A stretch of DNA of 64,000 bases from the NCBI GenBank assembly GCA_023212645.1, contig JALBYC010000036.1, positions 42,373 through 106,372 on the forward strand. Direction: 5' to 3'. Of the stretch, positions 56,804-64,000 are shown one piece after another (the first letter of the stretch is position 1; the number at the start of each line of letters is the position of its first letter). This DNA comes from Farysia itapuensis. Lineage: Eukaryota > Basidiomycota > Ustilaginomycetes > Ustilaginales > Ustilaginaceae. The notes beneath the pieces are model-generated. The model was given only the letters and a program-made list of their open reading frames with translations. It did no database searches and had not been told where the DNA came from. The position numbers and the translations under genes are program-made.

Positions 56804-57035
56804 TGGGTGGGGGGGAGAAGGAAGAAAGGCGGCTTGCTGTTGGTGGCCAAATCTTCGGATCCGAAAGTGCCAAAACCGCCTTCCAGCGCGATAGATTACA
56901 AATGGTCCAATCACACAAAATGGTCCATGCATTTTCAAATGGCTCGAATACCAACACGCTCGCAGTGTAATCGGAATCACAATGCGTTTGTTGCTTCTTC
57001 CTCTCCTTCCCCCCACTCCTCTCCTTGTAGCTACC
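56804..57035. promoter_or_regulatory. Bidirectional promoter RBM25-like / SEC24
   Basis: 232 bases between two divergent ATGs. Both frames can be read through part of it, but no conserved residues are encoded, so the internal ATGs were chosen as starts. Confidence 0.5.
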
Positions 57036-59996
57036 ATGGCGCAGCCCGTTCCAACACTGCCTCCTGGCTGGGTTGCTCAGTGGGATCAGAATGCACAGCG
57101 ACAGGTGTTTGTAGAGACCGCGACTGGTCGTACAAGCTGGCAGCCTCCAACGGCTGGAGGCGGTGCTCCACGACCCACCCATCCTCAGGGACAGGCACGC
57201 ATGTCGATGCCTCAGATGCAGCCTCCTCCCGGCATGCGTGGTCCATCGTTGAGCCCCATTGCCTCCCACGGCCCTGGTGCACCCGTCAGTCCGTCTACTC
57301 CCAACGCCGCATCTCCTGCTGCCTCTATCGGTCCAGGCGCCAGCCGTCGACGAGCCTATCCCACCGCCCATCTCGCTGCTAATAGCGTAAGCTACGGTGC
57401 AGGTGGGTTCGACCCTGTCGCTGCAACAGGCGCGTCCGGTTTTGCTCAAGATGGCAATGCACAGTCTCAGGTGTTTACGCCCGGCGCACCCGACGCTGCT
57501 GCCAGTCCGTATGGCGTGCAATCTCCCGCAGGTGCCGCTCCTGGCATGCAGCCTGGTATGGCTCCCAACGGTCCAGCTCCCGTTGGTGCTGGCGCTGGGT
57601 ACCCGGGAGCAGGTGTCGGTGGGCTGGCAAATCAATTTCAGGGAATGGGCATAGGTGGTATGGGTAACATGGCCCAGAAAGTTAGCACGCTTCAGACAGT
57701 CAACATCAGCGGAGTGCAGCCCAATGTAAATGAGCTGGAGAGACCTCCGCCCGAGATTCGTCTGCCTCCCAACTCGTGCATCTCGACCAACCCGAAAGCT
57801 AACGCAGATCCTTCTTATCAGCGCTGCACCCTCAACGCCATCCCTACAACGTCTTCTCTGCTGACAAAGTCCAAGATTCCCCTCGCCTTGCTACTCTGCC
57901 CCTACAAGTCGGTGCGCGAAGCCGACGGCGACGAACCGGTGCCAGTGGTGACCGACACGGTCATTGCGCGTTGTCGACGATGCCGAACCTACATCAACCC
58001 TTACGTGACATTTATCGAAAATGGAAACCGATGGAAGTGCTGCATGTGCAACATCAGCAACGAAGTCCCACAACTGTTTGACTGGGATTCCGAAAAGAAC
58101 CAGCCCGCCGATCGATGGGCGCGAGCCGAGCTTAACCACAGCGTCGTCGAATTCATCGCCCCACGCGAATACATGGTCCGACCTCCTCAGCCTCCCGTAT
58201 ACACGTTCTTGATCGACGTTAGCTACCAAGCCATCAACAGTGGCATGGTCAGTACCGCTGCCCGCACCATTCTCGAAACCCTGGACCGCCTGCCGAATCA
58301 AGACAACCGGGCCAAGATCTGCATCATTGGTGTCGACACCAGTCTGCACTTTTTCAGTCTGACTCCCGAAAGTACCGAGCCTGAAATGCTCGTCGTTAGC
58401 GATCTTGACGACGTCTTTTTGCCCAAGCCCAATGACTTGCTCGTCAACCTGAGCGAGTGTCGCGCCGGAGTGGAAGCGTTGCTGCAACGGCTTGGCGACA
58501 TGTTCAAGGACTCACTCGTGACCGGGTCTGCTCTGGGAGCTGCACTCCAGGCTGCCTACAAGCTCATCTCGCCCATTGGTGGTAAAATCATGGTTCTCAC
58601 AGCTTCTTTGCCCAGCATTGGACCGGGTGCGCTCAAGAATCGTGAAGACCCCAAATTGCTGGGGACAGCCAAGGAGAGCACGCTGCTCAGCGCCGCTTCT
58701 TCGTTCTACAAGACCTTCCCCATCGATTGCTCCCGATCGCAGGTTTCGGTCGACATGTTTTTGTTCGCACCTTCGTATACCGATGTCGCCACGCTTTCGT
58801 GTCTGCCGCGCTACACGGGAGGGCAGACTTTCTTCTATCCTGCTTTCCACGCCGGTCGCTCGGAAGATGCGGTCAAGTTTTCGCACGAGTTTGCCGAAGT
58901 TCTTTCGAGTCCGATCAGCTTTGAAGCCGTGCTACGACTGCGTGCGACCAAGGGGATTCGTGCATCGGCGTTCCACGGCAACTTTTTCGTGCGTTCCACC
59001 GACCTGTTGGCTCTGCCCTCTGTGCCCTTAGACCAGAACTATGCGATCGAGTGCGAGATTGAAGAGACGATCAATGCGCCATTTGTCGTGTTCCAGTCGG
59101 TTGTGCTGCACAGTACGAGCTCGGGCGAACGACGGATTCGTGTGGTCAATTTGGCGCTGCCTACCACGAGCTCCATGTCGGAGGTGTATGCAAGTGCGGA
59201 CCAGGTGGCGATTGCCACGCTCCTTGCAGACAAGGCGGTGGAGCGATCCATCCATTCGCGCCTCGAAGATGCACGAGACGCGCTGTTTAACAAGCTGGTC
59301 GACATTTTCTCGACCTACAAATCGACCATGACGTCGTCCGGCTCCGGTGCCAGTCCACAGCTGAGCATTGCGCAGAACATGAATCTGCTGCCTCTGTTGG
59401 TGCTGTGTCTGCTGAAGCACGTTGGTATTCGACAGTCGGCCTCGATTCCGTCCGACTTGCGCGCGTATGCACAGGCATTGCTCACTACTATGCCGGCACA
59501 GCTGCTGGTGCCCTATCTACACGCCAGCTTCTACTGTCTGCACAACATGACGCCGGACGCGGGCACGCCGGACAAGGCGACCGGCAAGATCACGATGCCC
59601 GCCAAGCTGAACCTCACCTCGGAACGGTTCGAGCGTCACGGACTGTATCTGGTGGAAGATGGGCAAAACATCTTCCTGTGGGTCGGACGGGATGCCGTGC
59701 CTCAGCTGTGCATGGACGTATTTGACGCTGCCAACTACGGCGCACTGCGAGGGGGCAAGACGACGCTTCCCAAGCTGGACAACAGCATGAATCAGCGCGT
59801 GAATGCCATCGTCATGCGCATCCGCGAAAGCCGCCGTGGCCCCTACCACGCCCACCTGTACGTCGTCAAGGAAGACGGCGAACCAAGCCTACGACTCTGG
59901 GTCCTAAGTCTCCTCATCGAAGACCGGTTCGAACAAACTCCCAGCTACATGCAGTTTATCGGTCAGCTCAGGGACAAGGTCAATGGCGGATCCTAG
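57036..59996 (+). CDS. SEC24: COPII coat cargo receptor Sec24 with N-terminal WW domain
   Basis: Subunit of the inner COPII coat that selects cargo at ER exit sites together with Sec23. Single exon, 986 residues. The zinc finger [11 protein letters not shown]...KCCMCN lies near residues 310-335, followed by the trunk ([20 protein letters not shown]), beta-sandwich, helical and gelsolin-like domains ([20 protein letters not shown]), ending in [13 protein letters not shown]. The N-terminal 230 residues are Pro/Gly/Ala-rich. Unusually they begin with a WW domain: [20 protein letters not shown] followed by [11 protein letters not shown], with Trp12 and Trp35 22 residues apart and the closing Pro at 38. 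WW domains bind proline-rich ligands, and Sec31-type proteins are proline-rich, so a coat contact is possible (inference). Confidence 0.95.
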   Translation: MAQPVPTLPPGWVAQWDQNAQRQVFVETATGRTSWQPPTAGGGAPRPTHPQGQARMSMPQMQPPPGMRGPSLSPIASHGPGAPVSPSTPNAASPAASIGPGASRRRAYPTAHLAANSVSYGAGGFDPVAATGASGFAQDGNAQSQVFTPGAPDAAASPYGVQSPAGAAPGMQPGMAPNGPAPVGAGAGYPGAGVGGLANQFQGMGIGGMGNMAQKVSTLQTVNISGVQPNVNELERPPPEIRLPPNSCISTNPKANADPSYQRCTLNAIPTTSSLLTKSKIPLALLLCPYKSVREADGDEPVPVVTDTVIARCRRCRTYINPYVTFIENGNRWKCCMCNISNEVPQLFDWDSEKNQPADRWARAELNHSVVEFIAPREYMVRPPQPPVYTFLIDVSYQAINSGMVSTAARTILETLDRLPNQDNRAKICIIGVDTSLHFFSLTPESTEPEMLVVSDLDDVFLPKPNDLLVNLSECRAGVEALLQRLGDMFKDSLVTGSALGAALQAAYKLISPIGGKIMVLTASLPSIGPGALKNREDPKLLGTAKESTLLSAASSFYKTFPIDCSRSQVSVDMFLFAPSYTDVATLSCLPRYTGGQTFFYPAFHAGRSEDAVKFSHEFAEVLSSPISFEAVLRLRATKGIRASAFHGNFFVRSTDLLALPSVPLDQNYAIECEIEETINAPFVVFQSVVLHSTSSGERRIRVVNLALPTTSSMSEVYASADQVAIATLLADKAVERSIHSRLEDARDALFNKLVDIFSTYKSTMTSSGSGASPQLSIAQNMNLLPLLVLCLLKHVGIRQSASIPSDLRAYAQALLTTMPAQLLVPYLHASFYCLHNMTPDAGTPDKATGKITMPAKLNLTSERFERHGLYLVEDGQNIFLWVGRDAVPQLCMDVFDAANYGALRGGKTTLPKLDNSMNQRVNAIVMRIRESRRGPYHAHLYVVKEDGEPSLRLWVLSLLIEDRFEQTPSYMQFIGQLRDKVNGGS

Positions 59997-60065
59997 TGCT
60001 TCTCCTCCCCCATCACAATTGCGTCGTAATACCATGATTCGTAATGCCTAGCACCTTTGAGCGAG

Positions 60066-60105
60066 GATGCGGCCGATGCGCGATGCGGCGATGCGGCGAT
60101 GCGGA
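60066..60105. repeat. GATGCGGC tandem repeat
   Basis: About four copies of GATGCGGC / GATGCGCG units in the promoter side of CKS1. Short slippage-type repeat. Confidence 0.7.
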
Positions 60106-60261
60106 GCAATTAGTGGAGGGGTGTAAGATTGCAAAGTGAGACGCGCGAAGTTGGGATTTTGCGCTTGCAGGCTTGCAGCACGTCTCGTGAGAACACACCA
60201 ACACCCAACACACATACCCCGATTTACCGTATCCCCTTGGAAAAGAGAGTGATCTACGGCC

Positions 60262-60825
60262 ATGTCGCGTGAAGAAGCAGGAGCGTCTCGTGAACCCACG
60301 TACGACGACTACCTCGAACGGTAAGATTACCCTTCCCCCTTACCGCTACGCCTTAGCTGAAACATTAGCGTCAACCATTTCATTCCCCCAGGATTCACTA
60401 CAGCGACAAGTACAGCGACGACCGTTGGGAATACCGGTAAGCATCACTCTCTCGACACCTCTGCGATCCTTCTGTCCGTGTATGCGCAAGAGACTTACCT
60501 TTGTGCGGGGTTTGGCAGACATGTGATTTTGCCCAAGCCAATGCTCAAGTTACTGCCACAGGCGTTTTTCGACCCAGCCGAACCAGGCGTACTGCGCATC
60601 TTGAACGAAGAAGAATGGCGAGGCCTCGGAATCACACAGAGCATGGGCTGGGAACACTACGAAGTCCACGCCCCCGAACCGCACATTCTCCTCTTCCGTC
60701 GGGAAAAGGACTTTTTACAAAAGGTAAGCACTTGCTTCCCATGCCGCCGAGGAAGCTGACTCTGCTAACACTGTGTTCGATCGGTACAGTATCAGGCAGC
60801 ACAAGCGGCCAACGGCAAGCAATAG
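60262..60825 (+). CDS. CKS1: Cyclin-dependent kinase regulatory subunit CKS1
   Basis: Small CDK-binding protein that docks phosphorylated substrates on Cdk1. Four exons: 60262-60320, 60392-60436, 60519-60723 and 60790-60825 (introns of 71, 82 and 66 nt, all GT-AG) encode 114 residues. The family core is intact: [62 protein letters not shown]. The phosphate-binding Lys/Arg/Ser/Trp/Arg set and the HxPEPH hinge (here HAPEPH) are present. No single frame covers the gene because three introns cut a 115-codon message, in contrast with its intron-poor neighbours. Confidence 0.96.
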
Positions 60826-61417
60826 ATTCGTGAGCGCTACTACTGCTACCGCCAGTGAATCACAATATACTACGGCAAATTGCGATCTGACAATGAAAGC
60901 GTGAGCCCAGCTATTCGGCCGAGAGAGTGTACCGGATGGTCGGATCCGTACTTGGTCCCAGTCTTTTTTATCGGTTTCAGTCGGGGCGAAGCGAGACAGG
61001 CGACCCCTCACGCCTACAGTCATTCCCCGGATAAAGCTAGCTGAAGTCCGATAGGCGATATTGCCCTTTCCCCCCTTCGATTGCGATCCCTTTTCTGTGG
61101 TTGGGATAGAGTCGGATGGGCATGACCGAAAGGGTTCGCTGCCGAGATGGGTGATTGTCCATGCGCGTGCCATGTGTATTGGGTACTTGTGGCTTGGGAC
61201 TGTGATTGCGGGAAATCCATTAACAACGTGAATTCGGGCGAATCGGTGAATCAAAGCTCAAAGTGTGACTGTGACTGTCGGCTTTTAGCTTTTTTAGCCA
61301 TGAAACGCCACAGAGAGCAGTACGCACAGTAGTCGAGTAGACTTTCTCCCCCCATCAACCCGCTACGTTGCCATCCATGCCAGTATAGTCGCCCCTTGTC
61401 GAATCTGTCGTCAAAGC
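60826..61417. other. Intergenic region CKS1 to peroxiredoxin
   Basis: About 590 bases; a minus-strand frame (60715-61254) overlaps the end of CKS1 and has no motif. The right part should hold the promoter of the next gene. Confidence 0.45.
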
Positions 61418-63883
61418 ATGCCTCCGCATCTACCTCGTGTAGGTGCTTTCCCCATCGCGGGAGAGCGCAGCTTCGTCACAGCAGCAGGCGCAGCCCTCAA
61501 GATCGCCGCAAAGGAGCGCGACACCCCCCTCATAGGTCACTATGCTCCCGAGATTCTCGCAACAGACCATCTCGGTCGCATCGTCTCGCTCCACGCCACC
61601 ATCGAGCTGGGACGGCCCATCGTTCTCTACTTTTTCCCCCTCGCCGGATCCCCCCACTGTACCATGGAGAGCTGCTCCTTTCGTGACGCAGTAGGCTCTT
61701 CGCCCATCTTTAACGACCTCAACGCCGTCGTCATTGGCATCTCGCAAGACCCACCCGCCCGTTCGCGTCGCTTTGTCGACGAACACCACCTCGGCTTTCG
61801 CATCTTGCACGACGAAAAGCGTCAGGCCATGACCACCTACGGCGTAGGCAGAGGCCTTCTTGGTCTCATTGACTCTCGTTGCACCTTTATCATTGATCAC
61901 GAGGGCATCATTCGAGGCATGCTCGAAGGCGTATGGGACTACGAAGGTCATCGCAACTTTGCCGAGAAATGGCTCTGTCGTATTGAAGATGAGCTTTCCG
62001 GCCGTGAACGCTTCTACGTCGAACATCAGGCAGACGACTCGGCAGCTTGCGACGAAGTCTCACGCAACATCAAAGTCATCTACGGCTCCAGTGCGGCTTC
62101 CAAGGGTATCGCCTCCGCACCTCGTCACGGTGCTGCATCCATCTCCTCTCGCAAACCTGTCCGCCCGCGCGAACTCCTCCCCAGCCCTGACTCCTCCATT
62201 GAGCAGCCTACCCTTACCAAACAAAAGTCACGCAAGAACATAAAGGGCTGGTTGCGCCCCAACTCGTCTGTAGGCGTACAAGGCTACGACGAACCTGTCC
62301 ACGTCGACTTCAAGTATACCAATCGCAGCTTGGACGATGTAGCTTACAACAAGCAGCAATCCCGCACCAAGTCAATCGCACGCGTACAGTCCCTTCGTCT
62401 CGACAAAGCTGTCAAGGCTCAGGAACATTCCAGCCCGCCTTTGCCCAACAATGCCGCTGCCATCGTCAAGGAGCACGAGGATCGCAGTCCCCGGTCTCGA
62501 CAGGGTTCCGGATCAGGTCGCGCCACACCTTCCACCATCTCGGCACATTCTCATTCCACCGGAGAGACCAGCATAGCCGTCCCGCGCACAGAGCTCCGCG
62601 AACTAGCAACGCCACATACGCATCCTTCTGTAAACTCGTATGCTCCCTCTTACGACCCAGCGCAGATCCTCCTCGAGCGCAGAGGCTCAGCACGGATACC
62701 ACACAGTGCAAGCGCCAACCACCCCATTGCGATGCTTACCCACCGCTCTAGTTCGCTGCGCAAACGGACGTCTGCAGACGACGGCGACCTTGGCCATGCC
62801 AAAGACATTAGTAACGGAAGCTCTTCTCGTCACACACACACCTCTTACGGGTCTAGGGGCACAGATGGTTTCGCCGAAGCATCTGGTGAAAGCGCAAACG
62901 GATCTGCATTATCCTCCTCGGCCAGTGCACCCATCTTTGCCAACGGCAACATTGCCAAGATGCAACTGTTACCGCGCGATTTTGCAGGTGAGCGAAGCGT
63001 TGATTCGGCCGGCAGTGCTTCTGACGGCAGAACTGGTGGTCGCGGCAGCATATCGCGCTCGTCGGATTCGCCACGCTCCGTCAATGCTTCGCTTCCCATT
63101 CCACCTCGTCCTGTCTCGCGTGCCGGCTTCCGACACCAGCAGAACCGCAACGCCCAAGCGCAGGCTGTTACCACCGACGATGACGGCGGCGGCGGCGCGA
63201 CGCTCGATGCTGGCATGATCAATGGGCGCAGGATGCGTGTCAACAGCCAAGCATCCCCGCTCTCGTCGCCCGTTCGAAGGCAGTTCCGCAACGGTTCCAG
63301 TCCGCGGGCTAGTGCATTTGACGTGCCCGAACTGCCTGCATCGTCCAACAAGCGCCAGTGGAACGCTCCGGCCGCTTCGGATGTCAATGGCTCTACCAGC
63401 ATGCCGTCGACGCCGCGCTCGTCGTCATTCAAAGTGACACACGAAGCGTCCATGTCGCGCAACGGAAGCGAGCAGGGACTCGCCAAAGAGCTTGCCCACA
63501 TCTCGCTTGCCGCCAACGGACGGCCCAACGGGCATGCCGCACGCACGTTGCCGAAACAAAGCCCTGCGCCAGAATACACGCCTCCCGTGACGCCACGCGA
63601 GCTGCCGTCCGCCCCAAGTCCCCACCACCACCACCACCACGACGAGATCTCGCAACAGCAGTACGAGACAAATGGACTGGGGCTCTCCGAGTCTGCTGCT
63701 GCTGGCAGCGCACTGCATTCTTCGGACCGCCGACGCATCTCACTCACCCCCTCGACGACGGCGTCGGAAAACGAGTACTCCCCCTCCATCGCAGAGTCTC
63801 ACCACACATTCGGCGGCTTAAACTACACCGATGACGAGGAGGACGAGGAGCAGGGGGATGCGCGGCACTCGACTGATTCTTGA
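61418..63883 (+). CDS. PrxQ/BCP-type peroxiredoxin with a 600-residue disordered tail
   Basis: Thiol peroxidase-type protein. Single exon, 821 residues. Residues 30-200 are an AhpC/TSA thioredoxin fold: IGHYAPEILATDHLGRIVSL, IVLYFFPLAGSPHCTMESCS then FRDA, VVIGISQDPPARSRRFVDEH, LHDEKRQAMTTYGV and CTFIIDHEGIIRGML. The peroxidatic Cys81 and resolving Cys86 form the C-x4-C of PrxQ/BCP (yeast Dot5), with Pro and Ser in the active-site loop (PLAGSPHC). The remaining ~600 residues are Ser/Arg/His-rich, predicted disordered, with many RxxS sites, a His run (SPHHHHHHDE) and an acidic end. Usual family length is 150-220 residues. A central basic part could be a nuclear signal, as Dot5 is nuclear; this is not proven. 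Confidence 0.88.
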   Translation: MPPHLPRVGAFPIAGERSFVTAAGAALKIAAKERDTPLIGHYAPEILATDHLGRIVSLHATIELGRPIVLYFFPLAGSPHCTMESCSFRDAVGSSPIFNDLNAVVIGISQDPPARSRRFVDEHHLGFRILHDEKRQAMTTYGVGRGLLGLIDSRCTFIIDHEGIIRGMLEGVWDYEGHRNFAEKWLCRIEDELSGRERFYVEHQADDSAACDEVSRNIKVIYGSSAASKGIASAPRHGAASISSRKPVRPRELLPSPDSSIEQPTLTKQKSRKNIKGWLRPNSSVGVQGYDEPVHVDFKYTNRSLDDVAYNKQQSRTKSIARVQSLRLDKAVKAQEHSSPPLPNNAAAIVKEHEDRSPRSRQGSGSGRATPSTISAHSHSTGETSIAVPRTELRELATPHTHPSVNSYAPSYDPAQILLERRGSARIPHSASANHPIAMLTHRSSSLRKRTSADDGDLGHAKDISNGSSSRHTHTSYGSRGTDGFAEASGESANGSALSSSASAPIFANGNIAKMQLLPRDFAGERSVDSAGSASDGRTGGRGSISRSSDSPRSVNASLPIPPRPVSRAGFRHQQNRNAQAQAVTTDDDGGGGATLDAGMINGRRMRVNSQASPLSSPVRRQFRNGSSPRASAFDVPELPASSNKRQWNAPAASDVNGSTSMPSTPRSSSFKVTHEASMSRNGSEQGLAKELAHISLAANGRPNGHAARTLPKQSPAPEYTPPVTPRELPSAPSPHHHHHHDEISQQQYETNGLGLSESAAAGSALHSSDRRRISLTPSTTASENEYSPSIAESHHTFGGLNYTDDEEDEEQGDARHSTDS

Positions 63884-64000
63884 ACAATTTTGCCCTGCCC
63901 CCCCCCCCCCGTTTCCCAAACGCGCCGCTACACTATAGATTCTACACTTCTCGCCCGCCCCCCTTTTTACACACACACACCCCAATGCATTGTCACCCCC
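63884..64000. other. 3' flank with C-run and CA repeat
   Basis: Contains a C-run at about 63897-63910 and a short ACACAC tract near 63969. Likely 3' UTR of the peroxiredoxin gene; the window ends here. Confidence 0.5.

Noticed and set aside
60715..61254. 179-codon minus-strand frame overlapping CKS1
   Set aside because: No motif and it runs across a spliced exon of a conserved gene.
62845..63789. 314-codon minus-strand frame
   Set aside because: Antisense shadow of the Ser-rich peroxiredoxin tail.

Overview
The window is nuclear DNA of a basidiomycete fungus, most likely a smut of the Ustilaginaceae (Ustilago/Sporisorium group). Genes are dense on both strands with few short GT-AG introns (about 44-93 nt). 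The set includes a Brh2-type BRCA2 protein with a BRC motif and a myosin-motor class V chitin synthase of the Mcs1 type, both hallmarks of Ustilago maydis and relatives. Species is not resolved. All functional calls come from reading the translated sequence; no database search was run.

Layout. 1-625: 3' end of a dihydrofolate reductase gene. 626-9993: a 9.4 kb gene-poor, partly AT-rich block with three diverged copies of one dispersed repeat, a MITE-like element with 17 bp inverted ends and a minisatellite; no gene could be supported there. 9994-33559: a dense housekeeping block: XPF/RAD1 nuclease, ATP synthase beta, a mitochondrial membrane protein, a cyclin L-like gene, a J-domain protein, a cyclin K/CTK2-like gene, a triose-phosphate/nucleotide-sugar type transporter, CHL1/DDX11 helicase, a Dabb protein, branched-chain 2-oxoacid dehydrogenase E2, GFA1 and a brh2-like gene. 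33706-38793: an island with two divergently transcribed small secreted (effector-like) proteins, a broken ORF and Ty3/gypsy-type relics with two LTR-like direct repeats. 38794-63883: dense block again: a repeat-containing novel protein, Mcs1-type chitin synthase, TFIIF alpha, a giant thymidylate kinase fusion, an Mpv17/Sym1 protein, an RBM25-like splicing factor, SEC24 with a WW domain, CKS1 and a PrxQ-type peroxiredoxin with a very long disordered tail.

How genes relate. There are no operons. Several genes share functional themes: genome maintenance and DNA precursors (DHFR, XPF, CHL1, Brh2, thymidylate kinase), chitin synthesis (GFA1 makes the precursor, Mcs1 the polymer), mitochondrial metabolism (ATP2, E2, Sym1) and transcription/cell-cycle cyclins and their partners (cyclin L, cyclin K, CKS1, TFIIF, RBM25). 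The contrast between compact housekeeping blocks and two repeat-rich gene-poor blocks is typical of plant-pathogen genomes in which effectors sit beside transposon debris. The divergent secreted pair at 33.7-35.2 kb is the best candidate for an undescribed host-interaction locus.
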